NCBI RefSeq assembly: GCF_038957035.1
Contig: NZ_CP152412.1
Coordinates: forward strand, 868,001 to 932,000
Direction of reading: 5' to 3'
DNA length: 64,000 nt
DNA from: Bradyrhizobium sp. B097
Lineage (GTDB): Bacteria; Pseudomonadota; Alphaproteobacteria; Rhizobiales; Xanthobacteraceae
Part shown: positions 36,687-45,165 of the stretch, piece by piece
Numbering within the stretch: the stretch's first letter is position 1
Layout of the letters: the number at the start of each line of letters is the position of its first letter
The notes under the pieces: generated by a model
The model's input: only the letters and a program-made list of their open reading frames with translations
Told to the model about the DNA's origin: nothing
Database searches by the model: none
Translations under genes and position numbers: made by a program

Positions 36687-37196
36687 ATGCCCATCGCGAT
36701 GTCGTCCTCGAAATTGTCCATCGCAATCGTTGCCATCCTGATCTCAAGCGGTGCCGCGCTCGCGCAAGCCGCGCCCGATACCGAGAACGGCCGCTACGCG
36801 TTGTCGCCGGCCGGCGATGGCTTCCTGCGGCTCGACACCCGCACCGGCGCGGTGTCGACCTGCACCAATTCCAGCGCGGGCTGGGCCTGTTACATGGTGC
36901 CCGACGAGCGCGCGGCGCTGGATGCCGAGATCGGGCGCCTGCAGGCCGACAATGACAAGCTGAAAGGCGAACTCGCCGCGCGCGCACCATCGGCCAAGAC
37001 CGACGAGGCGTTGCCGAAATCGGATTCGTTGAAGAAGGCTGAGCCGAAGGTCGCCGAGGGCGAGCGCAAGATCGAGATCCCGCTGCCGAGCGACCGCGAC
37101 ATGGATCGCATGATGTCGTTCGTCGAGCGGGCCTGGCGGCGGCTGATCGAGATGGCCAACCGCGTGCAGCGCGACGTCAACGGCGGCAAGATTTGA
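36687..37196 (+). CDS. Secreted or periplasmic hypothetical protein, 169 aa
   Basis: Signal peptide (about residues 1-27, ...GAALAQA), then a small domain ENGRYALSPAGDGFLRLDTRTGAVSTC ... GWACYMVPDE with two Cys. This is followed by a short coiled coil (RAALDAEIGRLQADNDKLKGEL) and a Lys/Glu linker ending in a basic helix. The N-terminal beta motif recurs in rhizobial periplasmic proteins. Function unknown. 31 bp after the HCCA-like gene, so perhaps co-transcribed. Confidence 0.75.
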   Translation: MPIAMSSSKLSIAIVAILISSGAALAQAAPDTENGRYALSPAGDGFLRLDTRTGAVSTCTNSSAGWACYMVPDERAALDAEIGRLQADNDKLKGELAARAPSAKTDEALPKSDSLKKAEPKVAEGERKIEIPLPSDRDMDRMMSFVERAWRRLIEMANRVQRDVNGGKI

Positions 37197-37210
37197 GGTT
37201 GCTTGCAAAA

Positions 37211-37238
37211 TGTCGTCCCGGCCTTCGCCGGGACGACG
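37211..37238. repeat. Palindromic repeat, family A single short unit
   Basis: TGTCGTCCCGGCC TTC GCCGGGACGACG, a compact hairpin 15 bp before the YjbQ gene. It lies in the space where an in-frame ATG at 37210 would begin, which is why that start is rejected. Confidence 0.8.
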
Positions 37239-37254
37239 TGTCGAGAAAGTACAG

Positions 37255-37731
37255 ATGAACTCAGCGAGAACCATGTCGCGCTCGGCGCCATCATCGGTCG
37301 CGGCGACCAGCATTGCCTCGTCGCGCTTGACGGTCGAAACGTCCGGCGCCGGCTTCACCGACATCACGCGCGAGGTTGCAAAATTCCTGCGCGAGGTGCG
37401 CGCCGGCGAGGGGGCGGTGACGCTGTTCGTCCGTCACACCTCGGCCTCGCTGACGATCCAGGAGAATGCCGATCCGACGGTGCTGGTCGACCTGATGACG
37501 GCGCTCGATCGCGCGGCGCCGGAAGACGGCGGCTGGCGTCACGACGCCGAAGGCCCCGATGACATGCCGGCGCATATCAAGACCATGCTGACGACGACCT
37601 CGCTGCAGGTCCCGGTGCTCGACGGCGAGATGGCGCTCGGCACCTGGCAGGGCATCTATCTGATCGAGCATCGCGCCCATCCGCACCGGCGCGAGATCGT
37701 GCTGCAATTCATCGGCGCGACCAGAAGCTGA
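37255..37731 (+). CDS. YjbQ / UPF0047 family protein
   Basis: 158 aa. Signature stretches are GFTDITREVAKFLREV, TLFVRHTSASLTIQENADPTVLVDL, GPDDMPAHIKTMLT and LGTWQGIYLIEHRAHPHRREIVLQF, the YjbQ fold. Some members have weak thiamine-phosphate synthase activity, and the conserved His and Asp form a metal site. The start could also be the ATG at 37273. Confidence 0.9.
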   Translation: MNSARTMSRSAPSSVAATSIASSRLTVETSGAGFTDITREVAKFLREVRAGEGAVTLFVRHTSASLTIQENADPTVLVDLMTALDRAAPEDGGWRHDAEGPDDMPAHIKTMLTTTSLQVPVLDGEMALGTWQGIYLIEHRAHPHRREIVLQFIGATRS

Positions 37732-37754
37732 TCGCAAATCGCGCGCAAAAATGA

Positions 37755-37784
37755 AACCGGCCGCGGAGCGCTCCGCGGCCGGTT
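37755..37784. terminator. Bidirectional hairpin terminator
   Basis: A perfect 30-bp palindrome: AACCGGCCGCGGAGC at 37755-37769 and its complement at 37770-37784. It sits between the convergent YjbQ and MFS genes. No long T-run follows, but AAAAATG precedes it, giving a weak T-run for the minus strand. Confidence 0.75.
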
Positions 37785-37804
37785 CGTCGAAAGGTGTCAG
37801 CCGA

Positions 37805-39469
37805 TCAGGTCTTGCTGATGTCTACGTTTTTGGTCTCCGGCAGGAAGATCGCGCCGACCACCGCGGTAATGGCCGCGAAGATAATCGGATACCAGAGGCC
37901 GGCATAGATATCGCCGGTTGAGGCCACGATCGCGAACGCCGTCGCCGGCAACAACCCGCCGAACCAGCCGTTACCAATGTGATAGGGCAGCGACATCGAG
38001 GTGTAGCGGATCTTGGTCGGGAACAACTCGACCAGCATCGCGGCAATCGGGCCGTACACCATGGTGACGAAGATCACCAGGATGAACAGCAAGCCGATCA
38101 CAGCCGCGACCTGCGGGCGGAAGATGTCGAACGGATGCGACATCTTCACGATGCCGGCGTCGCCTGCTTTCGGATAGCCGGCGGCGGCCACAGCGGCGGT
38201 GATCGCCGCATTGCCGTCTTTGGCGTTGGCATAGGGGACGTCCTTGCCGTTGACGACGACCTTCACGCCGGAGCCGGCCGCGCCATACGTCGTCGAGTAC
38301 TTGACCGACGATTGGGCGAGGAAGGCGCGGGCCGTGTCGCAGGGCGCGGTGAACACGCGGGTGCCGACCGGGTTGAACAGGTCGCCGCAGCCTGCGGGAT
38401 CGGCAACCACCTCGACCTTGGCCGATTCGATCGCCTTCTCCAGCGCCGGGTTGGCGTTGGAAGAGATCATCTTGAAGATCGGAATGAAGGTCAGCGCCGC
38501 GATCGCGCAGCCTGCCAGGATGATCGGCTTGCGTCCGATCCGGTCGGACAGCGCGCCGAACACGACGAAGAAGCCGGTGCCAAACAGCAACGACCAGGCG
38601 ATCAGAAGGTTCGCGGTGTAGCCGTCGACCTTGAGGATCGATTGCAGGAAGAACAGCGCGTAGAACTGGCCGGTGTACCACACCACGCCCTGACCCATGG
38701 TGCCGCCGAGCAGCGCCAGGAGCACGATCTTGGCGTTGCCCCAGTTGGCGAAGGCCTCCGTCAGCGGCGCCTTCGAACTCTTGCCCTCGTCCTTCATGCG
38801 CTGGAACACCGGCGATTCATTCAGCCGCAGCCGGATCCAGACCGAGATGCCGAGCAGCAGCACCGACACCAGGAACGGAATCCGCCAGCCCCAGTCCGCG
38901 AAATCCTTCTCGCCGGTGATCGACCGGGTGAACAGGATCACCAGCAGCGACAGGAACAGGCCGAGCGTTGCCGTGGTCTGGATGAACGAGGTGTAATAGC
39001 CGCGCCTGCCGTTAGGCGCGTGCTCGGCGACGTAGGTCGCCGCACCGCCATACTCACCGCCGAGCGCGAGGCCCTGCAGGAGGCGCAGCGAAATCAGGAT
39101 GATCGGCGCCGCGAGGCCGATGGTCTTGGCGCTGGGCAACAGGCCGACGATGAAGGTCGACAGGCCCATGATCAGGATGGTGACCAAGAAGGTGTATTTG
39201 CGGCCGACGATGTCGCCGACCCGGCCGAACACGATGGCGCCGAACGGACGCACCAGGAAGCCTGCGGCGAAGGCCAGCAACGCGAAGATGTCGCGGGTCG
39301 CCGGGGGGTAGTCGGAGAAGAACTGCGCGCCGATGATGCCGGCCAGTGAACCGTAGAGATAGAAATCGTACCACTCGAACACGGTGCCGAGCGACGACGC
39401 CAGGATGACGAAACGCTCATCCTTCGTCATGCCGGCGGGCCGCGCCGAAGTTGCAGTCATAGTGGACAT
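37805..39469 (-). CDS. MFS transporter, metabolite:H+ symporter (MHS) type, with large insertion
   Basis: 554 aa, longer than the usual 430-450. N-terminal half has LGTVFEWYDFYLYGSLAG and PFGAIVFGRVGDIVGRKY, with LRLLQGLALGGEYGGAATYVAEHAP, the MHS family signatures. GALSDRIGRKPI marks the second half. About residues 336-450 form a soluble insertion (from ISSNANPALEKAIES to MSHPFDIFRPQ) with two Cys between membrane helices. MHS carriers import organic acids, betaines or shikimate with protons. No catabolic genes flank it. ATG at 39469; another in-frame Met at residue 4. Confidence 0.85.
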   Translation of the reverse strand: MSTMTATSARPAGMTKDERFVILASSLGTVFEWYDFYLYGSLAGIIGAQFFSDYPPATRDIFALLAFAAGFLVRPFGAIVFGRVGDIVGRKYTFLVTILIMGLSTFIVGLLPSAKTIGLAAPIILISLRLLQGLALGGEYGGAATYVAEHAPNGRRGYYTSFIQTTATLGLFLSLLVILFTRSITGEKDFADWGWRIPFLVSVLLLGISVWIRLRLNESPVFQRMKDEGKSSKAPLTEAFANWGNAKIVLLALLGGTMGQGVVWYTGQFYALFFLQSILKVDGYTANLLIAWSLLFGTGFFVVFGALSDRIGRKPIILAGCAIAALTFIPIFKMISSNANPALEKAIESAKVEVVADPAGCGDLFNPVGTRVFTAPCDTARAFLAQSSVKYSTTYGAAGSGVKVVVNGKDVPYANAKDGNAAITAAVAAAGYPKAGDAGIVKMSHPFDIFRPQVAAVIGLLFILVIFVTMVYGPIAAMLVELFPTKIRYTSMSLPYHIGNGWFGGLLPATAFAIVASTGDIYAGLWYPIIFAAITAVVGAIFLPETKNVDISKT

Positions 39470-39782
39470 CTGGATTGCTCCCCCCGAATTATTGTTGCCA
39501 TGCGAGCCCCGCCTGGCCGACTAGGCTCGAACGAGCCTGGGCTTCATTCGAGGGTAACATCGCAGTGAAACCCGCCCCAATAAGACTTTTGGCTTTTGCA
39601 CGCTTGAACTTATCTTCGAGGGGTAGAATGGAATGGAACGTCCCCGCGTGCGTCTGTTGCGGCGCACAAGCTCGGCGGGTTAACTGCGTTGGCATCTGGT
39701 ATTATCAAGGGCTTGCGTGATACTGCCACGCGGGCGACAACCGAACGGCGCGGGCTTGCCAAAGCCCGCTTGTGGGACTGAG
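39470..39782. other. 313-bp divergent region with hairpin at 39750-39769
   Basis: Separates the MFS gene (minus) from the response regulator (plus). A stem GCGGGCTT (39750-39757) / AAGCCCGC (39762-39769) with a 4-base loop lies 13 bp before the regulator ATG and could affect its translation. No clear promoter or gene found; a short open frame at 39475-39720 has no protein-like features. Confidence 0.5.
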
Positions 39783-40457
39783 ATGACTGCTGCCGCCAAT
39801 ACTCATCTTGTCATTGCCGACGACCATCCGCTGTTCCGCGATGCGTTGCGTCAGGCGGTGTCCAGCGTCGTGAGTTCGGCCACGATCAGCGAGGCCGGAT
39901 CGTTCGAGGATCTGACCGCGCTGTTGGAACGGGACTCCGAGGTCGACCTGATCCTGCTCGATTTGAGCATGCCGGGGATCAGCGGCTTTTCCGGCCTGAT
40001 CTATCTGCGGGCGCAGTATCCGGCGATTCCGGTGGTCATCGTCTCCGCCAGTGACGATGCCGGAACCATCCGCCGCTCGCTCGATTTCGGCGCCTCCGGT
40101 TTCATCCCCAAACGCTTCGGCGTCGAGACGCTGCGTGACGCCATCATGAAGGTGATGGAGGGCGACGTCTGGGTTCCGCCGGATACGGATCTGTCAGCGG
40201 CCGGCGATCCCGACATGACGCGGCTGCGCGACCGTCTGGTGACGCTGACCCCGCAGCAGGTGCGGGTGCTGATGATGCTGTCCGAGGGGCTGCTCAACAA
40301 GCAAATCGCCTACGAGCTCGGCGTCTCCGAGGCGACCATAAAGGCCCATGTCTCGGCCATCCTGCAGAAGCTCGGCGTCGAAAGCCGCACCCAGGCCGTG
40401 ATCGCCGCCGCCAAGATCGCCGGCGGCCAGTGGCGCCAGGGCACGCCGTCGAGCTAG
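39783..40457 (+). CDS. NarL/FixJ-type response regulator
   Basis: 224 aa. Receiver domain with DDHPLFRDAL, phospho-acceptor Asp60 in LILLDLSMPG, Ser in IVSASDD and Lys in FIPKRF. The LuxR helix-turn-helix includes LTPQQVRVLMMLSEGLLNKQIAYELGVSEATIKAHVSAILQKLGV. It converges on the SSF-type hybrid kinase at 41542 and is its likely partner, separated now by the IS5 element. ATG at 39783 follows GGGACTGAG. Confidence 0.92.
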   Translation: MTAAANTHLVIADDHPLFRDALRQAVSSVVSSATISEAGSFEDLTALLERDSEVDLILLDLSMPGISGFSGLIYLRAQYPAIPVVIVSASDDAGTIRRSLDFGASGFIPKRFGVETLRDAIMKVMEGDVWVPPDTDLSAAGDPDMTRLRDRLVTLTPQQVRVLMMLSEGLLNKQIAYELGVSEATIKAHVSAILQKLGVESRTQAVIAAAKIAGGQWRQGTPSS

Positions 40458-40575
40458 TCATCGCCGCGCCCTTCGTTCCGTCACCCTGAGGAGCGCGCTC
40501 TTGCGCGCGTCTCGAAGGGTCGACGGCCACCAGTCGGGCCGTGCATCCTTCGAGGCTCGCTCCGCTCGCACCTCA

Positions 40576-41508
40576 GAGTCTGACTCCAAATGAGCTGAGT
40601 ATTTTCAGGGCGTAGCGAGGCGTCGGGTCAAGAGTCTGAGATGGGCTACGAGGAGCCAGGCGACCTCAGTTGAGGCGGAGCCCTCGAAATCTCTGGAGAG
40701 GCGGCGACACCTGCCGAACCACGCGAAGGTGCGCTCGACGACCCAGCGTCGTGGTAAGAGCTGGAAGCCTTTGACCCCAGGCGGCCGCTGAACGATCTCA
40801 ATGGTCCATGGCCCGCAATGGGAGAGCGCGCCAACAAGCTGCTTTCCGCGATAAACCCGGTCAGCAAAGACATGACGCAGTTTCGGAAAGCGCTCTCGCA
40901 CGCGCTCCAGTAGGGGGACTGCACCATGCACGTCCTGAACATTGGCTGGGTGAACGTGGACGGCCAGCAAGAGACCGTTGGTATCGGTGACGATGTGCCG
41001 CTTACGTCCGTTAACACGTTTGCCCGGATCGAAGCCGCGCGGGCCGCCGGCTTGTGTCGTCGAAGCGCTCTGACTGTCGATGACGGCCGCCGTCGGTGTC
41101 GGCTTGCGGCCGAGTTTGCGCCGTGCCTGTCGGACCAGAGCCTTCACGATCCTGTGCCATCGGCGAGTATCGCGCCAAGTATAGAAATAACCTTGCACCG
41201 TCGAGTACGGCGGGAACTCCCGCGGCAGAGCGCGCCATTGGCAGCCGGTGGACAGAATGAACAAAATGGCCTCGACCACCTTGCGCAGATCAACCTTCCG
41301 CGGGCGGCCCAATCGACGCCGACCCGGCAACTTCCTGGCTATCAGACGCCACTCCGCGTCGGTCATGTCGCTTGCATAGCGCAGTCCGTTCCGCAGATAC
41401 TGAGCACGAGTGATTTTGGTCCATGGCATGGTGCACTCCCTCGAATCTTCGCAAATCCGAAGGAATCACAGCCGACTGAAATCACTCACTGCTTTTTCGG
41501 TCAGGCTC
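40576..41508. mobile_element. IS5-family insertion sequence, 933 bp, complete
   Basis: Imperfect 24-bp terminal inverted repeats: left end 40576-40599 begins GAGTCTGAC, right end 41485-41508 read inward begins GAGCCTGACC; both end TGAG. Target duplication TCA at 40573-40575 and 41509-41511, consistent with the TNA targets of this family. One full-length transposase gene lies on the minus strand. The element looks recent: ends, duplication and gene are intact. Target is a family B repeat. Confidence 0.92.
40605..41429 (-). CDS. IS5-family DDE transposase
   Basis: 274 aa. An N-terminal DUF4096-type segment (MTDAEWRLIARKLPGRRRLGRPRKVDLRKVVEAI and LPREFPPYSTVQGYFYTWRD) is followed by the DDE domain. 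Catalytic acids are Asp in AAVIDSQSAS, Asp in HVFADRVYRG, and Glu in RRWVVERTFAWFGRCRRLSRDFE. The gene is uninterrupted and should be active. Confidence 0.94.
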   Translation of the reverse strand: MPWTKITRAQYLRNGLRYASDMTDAEWRLIARKLPGRRRLGRPRKVDLRKVVEAILFILSTGCQWRALPREFPPYSTVQGYFYTWRDTRRWHRIVKALVRQARRKLGRKPTPTAAVIDSQSASTTQAGGPRGFDPGKRVNGRKRHIVTDTNGLLLAVHVHPANVQDVHGAVPLLERVRERFPKLRHVFADRVYRGKQLVGALSHCGPWTIEIVQRPPGVKGFQLLPRRWVVERTFAWFGRCRRLSRDFEGSASTEVAWLLVAHLRLLTRRLATP

Positions 41509-41541
41509 TCAGGATGACGGTGAAATTACAAGGCTTCGCCC

Positions 41542-44500
41542 CTACTCTGCCGCCACCATCTGCTGCGTCCGCCATTGTCCGAGCAGGGCGCGAAGCGAGG
41601 CCGGCTTGACCGGCTTGTTCAGTACCGCGATGTTTTCCTCGCGCGCGGCCAAGCGCACCGCGGGGCTGCGGTCGGCGGTGATCAGGATCGCCGGAATGCC
41701 GTCGCCGAAGCGGCGGCGGATTTCGCGGATCGCAGCGACGCCGTTGCCGCGGTCGAGGTGATAGTCGACCAGCACGCCGGTGACGCGGCCGCCGGCGGCC
41801 TCGATCGCGCTGATCGCGCCGTCGGCATCGAGCACCGCGATCACCTCGGCGTCCCAGGCCGTCAGCAGCGTCTTCATGCCGTCGAGAATGGCGGGATCGT
41901 TCTCGATGCAGACGATCAGGGAGCCGCTCATCGGCGTCTTCGACAGCGGCGTGGCGGTGGTGACGGCCGCGGTATGGTTGACGGCGGTGGCGACCGGCAC
42001 GGTGACCGAGAACGCCGAGCCGCCGCTGACATTGGCCGAAATCGCGATGCGGTGGTTGAGCACGCGCGCCAGCCGCTCGACGATCGACAGGCCGAGACCG
42101 AGGCCGCGGGCGATCCGGGCGCCCTGCTCGAGCCGATGGAATTCCTTGAAGATCTCGCCGCGCTTCTGCACTGGGATGCCGACGCCGGTGTCGAAGATGC
42201 TGATCTGCAGCGTGTCGCCGCGGCGGCGGCAGCCGATCAGCACGCGGCCGCGCGGGGTATATTTGATCGCATTAGAGATGAAGTTCTGCAACAGCCGGCG
42301 CAGCAGCGAGCGGTCGGATTCGACCGGCAGCGAGCAGGCGATGAAACGCAGATCGAGGCCCTTGTCGCGGGCGATCGGCATGAACTCGATCTCCAGCGAG
42401 CGCATCAAATCGGCCATCCGGAAGCTCGTGATCGCCGGCGTCATGGCGCCGGCATCGAGCCTGGAGATATCGAGCAATGCGCCCAGGATGTCCTCGATCG
42501 CCTCGAGCGAGTCGTCGATGTTCTCGACCAGGCGCGAATCCTCGCCGCCGTTCTGGCGCTCGACGAGGCTCGTGACGTAGAGGCGCGCCGCATTGAGCGG
42601 TTGCAGGATGTCGTGGCTGGCCGCCGCCAGGAAGCGCGTCTTGGAGGCGTTGGCGTCCTCCGCGATGCCCTTGGCGAGCGCGAGTTCCGAGTTGAGCCGC
42701 GTCAGCTCCTCGGTGCGGTCGCGCACCCGCTTTTCCAGCGTCGCATTGGCGCGCTCCAGCGCCTCCGCGGCCTCGAAGCTCGGCGTGACGTCGGAGAAGG
42801 TGATGACGAGCCCGCCACCCGGCATGCGGTTGGCGCGCACCTCGATCACCAGGTGGCGGTCGGTGAAGCGTTCCAGATAGGGCTCGCCCTCGGTGGTGTA
42901 GGCGCGGAGCCGCAGTTGCAGCAGGTTGTCGCTGTCACCGGCCGGCGGCGGACTGATCGCGCCCATGAATTCGAGGATCTCGGGCAGGGGTATGCCGAGC
43001 TGCACCAGATGCGGCGGCAGCGCGAGCAATTCGGAGAACTGGCGGTTGGAGCAGATCAGCTGCAGGTCGGCGTCGAACACCGCGATGCCCTGGCGCACGT
43101 GATTGAGCGCGGTCTGCAGGATCTCGCGGTTGAAATGCAGCGCGGCGTGGGAATCGTCGAGCAGCTTCAGCGCGGCCTTGGCCGACACCGTGCGCCGCTG
43201 CAACAGCAGCGACATCACGAGGCGCGAGGACGCCGCGCCGATCGAGGACGCGATCAGGCGCTCGGCGTGCTGCAGCAGCTCGAAATCGGCCGGCGCCGCG
43301 GCCTGCAACACGATATTGCGGTCGACGGCGAATGAGGCGAAGGCCTCGCGGGTGCGGTCGGGGCCGAGATATTGCGTCACCGTGCTCTCGATATCCTGCA
43401 CCGTCACCGTGGTGCGCCAGCGCCGGAAGCTCGGCGCGATCGGCGCCAGCGCGTTCGGCACGAACACGTCGGCCTGCAGCAGCTCGATCGCGGACGGTGC
43501 GCGCGCCAGCGAGAACAGCACATAGGTGAGGATGTTGAGCCCGAGGCTCCACAGCACGCCGTGCAGCAGCGGCGCCAGGTCGGCGCCGAACAGCGCCTGC
43601 GGCCGCAGCGCCTCGATCCCGAACGGCCCGTGCTGCAACAGCATCAGCCCGGCGGTCGAGTTTTCCAGGAAGCTCGGGATGAACAGCGTGTAGAGCCAGG
43701 TCGCGAAGCCGACCAGCATGCCCGCCATGGCGCCGCGCGCGGTGGCGCGGCGCCAGAACAGCCCGCCGAAGAACGCCGGTGCGAGCTGGGTGATCGCGGC
43801 AAAGGACAATAGGCCGATCGCGACCAGCTGGGTGTTGCCGAGCGCGCGGTAGTAGAAATACGCCATCACCATGATGGCGAAGATCGAGAAGCGGCGCGCC
43901 TTCAGCAGGAAGTCGCCAAAATCCTTCTGGCCGGCGCCGATGTCGTCGCTGCGCGGCAGCACCAGCGGCAGCACGATGTCGTTGGAGACCATGATCGACA
44001 GCGCGACGCATTCGACGATCACCATCGCGGTCGCCGCCGACAGCCCGCCGACGAAAACGGCGAGGCTGAGCAGCTGCGAGTTGCCCTCGATCGGCAGCGC
44101 CAGCACGAACATGTCGGCATCGACAGCGCCGAACGGGAAGATGACGAGGCCCGCGATTGCGATCGGAATCACGAACAGGTTGATCGCGATCAGGTAGAGC
44201 GGGAACAGCCAGCGCGCCCGGGTGACCTCGGCAGGCGTCGAATTCTCCACCACGCTGACATGGAACTGGCGCGGCAGCAGCATGACCGCGCAGAACGATA
44301 GCAGCGTCATGATCAGGAAGTTGCCGATCGACGGCACATACTCGATCGCGCGCACCGCCTCCGGCGTCTTCAGGGCGCGCTCATAGAGCTCGACCGGCGA
44401 GAACATCCAGAAGGTGACGAAGGCGCCGGCAGCGATGAAGGCGACCAGCTTGACGATCGACTCGGCCGCGATCGCGAGGATCAGGCCGTGCTGGTGCTCG

Positions 44501-45051
44501 GTCGCGTCGGTGTGGCGGGTGCCGAACAGCACCGCGAACACCGCCATCGCCAGCGTCACCATCAGCGCGATGTCACCGATGATCGGGATCTTCGAGAACG
44601 CCTGATCCTCGCTCAGGATGGTTTCCAGCGACGAGGCCATCGCCTTGAGCTGCAGCGCGATGTAGGGCACCGAGCCGATGATCGCGATCAGCGCCACGGT
44701 GGCCGCGACCGCCTGGCTCTTGCCGTAGCGCGCGGCGATGAAGTCGGCGATCGAGGTGATGTTCTGCGACTTGGCGAGCGCGATGACGCGGCGCAGCAGC
44801 GGGGTGCACAGCCCGATCATCACGATCGGGCCGACATAGATCGCCAGGAAGTCGACGCTGGTGCGGGTGGCGAAGCCGACCGAGCCGAAGAAGGTCCAGG
44901 AGGTGCAGTAGATCGCCAGCGACAGCGGATAGATCCACTGGCTGGCACGGCCGCGCGCACCCGCCGACTTGCGGTCGCCGCGGCTGGCAATGAAGAACAA
45001 CAATCCGATGTAGGCGAACGCCGTGGCGATAACGCCCCAGTCGTGCAGCAT
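41542..45051 (-). CDS. Sodium/solute-symporter-type hybrid sensor histidine kinase
   Basis: 1169 aa. Residues about 1-500 are an SSF transporter-like module with 12-13 helices. About 640-770 is a PAS domain (ILQTALNHVRQGIAVFDADLQLI), then a coiled coil, then HisKA with His813 in AAASHDILQPLNAARLY and HATPase (NFISNAIKYTPRG, DTGVGIP, GLGLGLSIVERLA). A C-terminal receiver has Asp1096 in GVLVDYHLDRGNG. Resembles CbrA/NahK-type kinases that sense carbon or nutrient state. Its stop is 33 bp from the IS end; the C-terminus is intact. Probable partner: the regulator at 39783. Confidence 0.92.
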   Translation of the reverse strand: MLHDWGVIATAFAYIGLLFFIASRGDRKSAGARGRASQWIYPLSLAIYCTSWTFFGSVGFATRTSVDFLAIYVGPIVMIGLCTPLLRRVIALAKSQNITSIADFIAARYGKSQAVAATVALIAIIGSVPYIALQLKAMASSLETILSEDQAFSKIPIIGDIALMVTLAMAVFAVLFGTRHTDATEHQHGLILAIAAESIVKLVAFIAAGAFVTFWMFSPVELYERALKTPEAVRAIEYVPSIGNFLIMTLLSFCAVMLLPRQFHVSVVENSTPAEVTRARWLFPLYLIAINLFVIPIAIAGLVIFPFGAVDADMFVLALPIEGNSQLLSLAVFVGGLSAATAMVIVECVALSIMVSNDIVLPLVLPRSDDIGAGQKDFGDFLLKARRFSIFAIMVMAYFYYRALGNTQLVAIGLLSFAAITQLAPAFFGGLFWRRATARGAMAGMLVGFATWLYTLFIPSFLENSTAGLMLLQHGPFGIEALRPQALFGADLAPLLHGVLWSLGLNILTYVLFSLARAPSAIELLQADVFVPNALAPIAPSFRRWRTTVTVQDIESTVTQYLGPDRTREAFASFAVDRNIVLQAAAPADFELLQHAERLIASSIGAASSRLVMSLLLQRRTVSAKAALKLLDDSHAALHFNREILQTALNHVRQGIAVFDADLQLICSNRQFSELLALPPHLVQLGIPLPEILEFMGAISPPPAGDSDNLLQLRLRAYTTEGEPYLERFTDRHLVIEVRANRMPGGGLVITFSDVTPSFEAAEALERANATLEKRVRDRTEELTRLNSELALAKGIAEDANASKTRFLAAASHDILQPLNAARLYVTSLVERQNGGEDSRLVENIDDSLEAIEDILGALLDISRLDAGAMTPAITSFRMADLMRSLEIEFMPIARDKGLDLRFIACSLPVESDRSLLRRLLQNFISNAIKYTPRGRVLIGCRRRGDTLQISIFDTGVGIPVQKRGEIFKEFHRLEQGARIARGLGLGLSIVERLARVLNHRIAISANVSGGSAFSVTVPVATAVNHTAAVTTATPLSKTPMSGSLIVCIENDPAILDGMKTLLTAWDAEVIAVLDADGAISAIEAAGGRVTGVLVDYHLDRGNGVAAIREIRRRFGDGIPAILITADRSPAVRLAAREENIAVLNKPVKPASLRALLGQWRTQQMVAAE

Positions 45052-45110
45052 CGCTGCTCATCTCCTGTCCCGGCCGCTGGGAGGGCCGGGTGTCAGGATT
45101 ATAACGCAAA

Positions 45111-45139
45111 GGGCCGGCCGCGCGATGCACGGCCGGCCC
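45111..45139 (-). terminator. hemA terminator hairpin
   Basis: A 10-bp stem GGGCCGGCCG (45111-45120) / CGGCCGGCCC (45130-45139) with a 9-base loop, 27 bp after the hemA stop. On the minus strand TTTGCGTTATAA follows. Probably ends the hemA transcript. Confidence 0.75.
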
Positions 45140-45165
45140 AAATTCGGGGGTGGACGCGGATAGGG

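Larger units (their letters stand above)
40478..41521. repeat. Palindromic repeat, family B (copy 2), interrupted by the IS
   Basis: The left part CCGTCACCCTGAGG ... GCATCCTTCGAGG ... CGCACCTCA runs 40478-40575, and the right part TCAGGATGACGG resumes at 41509-41521. Joining them over one TCA restores the intact element seen at 21953, 56298 and 56805. Confidence 0.9.

Noticed and set aside
37210..37254. An upstream ATG start for the YjbQ gene
   Set aside because: It lies inside a family A hairpin repeat, and the family protein begins after 37255.
39660..39720. A sigma-54 promoter before the response regulator
   Set aside because: TGGCAT is seen, but the GC element at the required -12 spacing is missing.
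41575..43335. A 586-codon plus-strand frame inside the hybrid kinase
   Set aside because: Antisense to a complete kinase with all motifs; composition is typical of GC-rich shadow frames.
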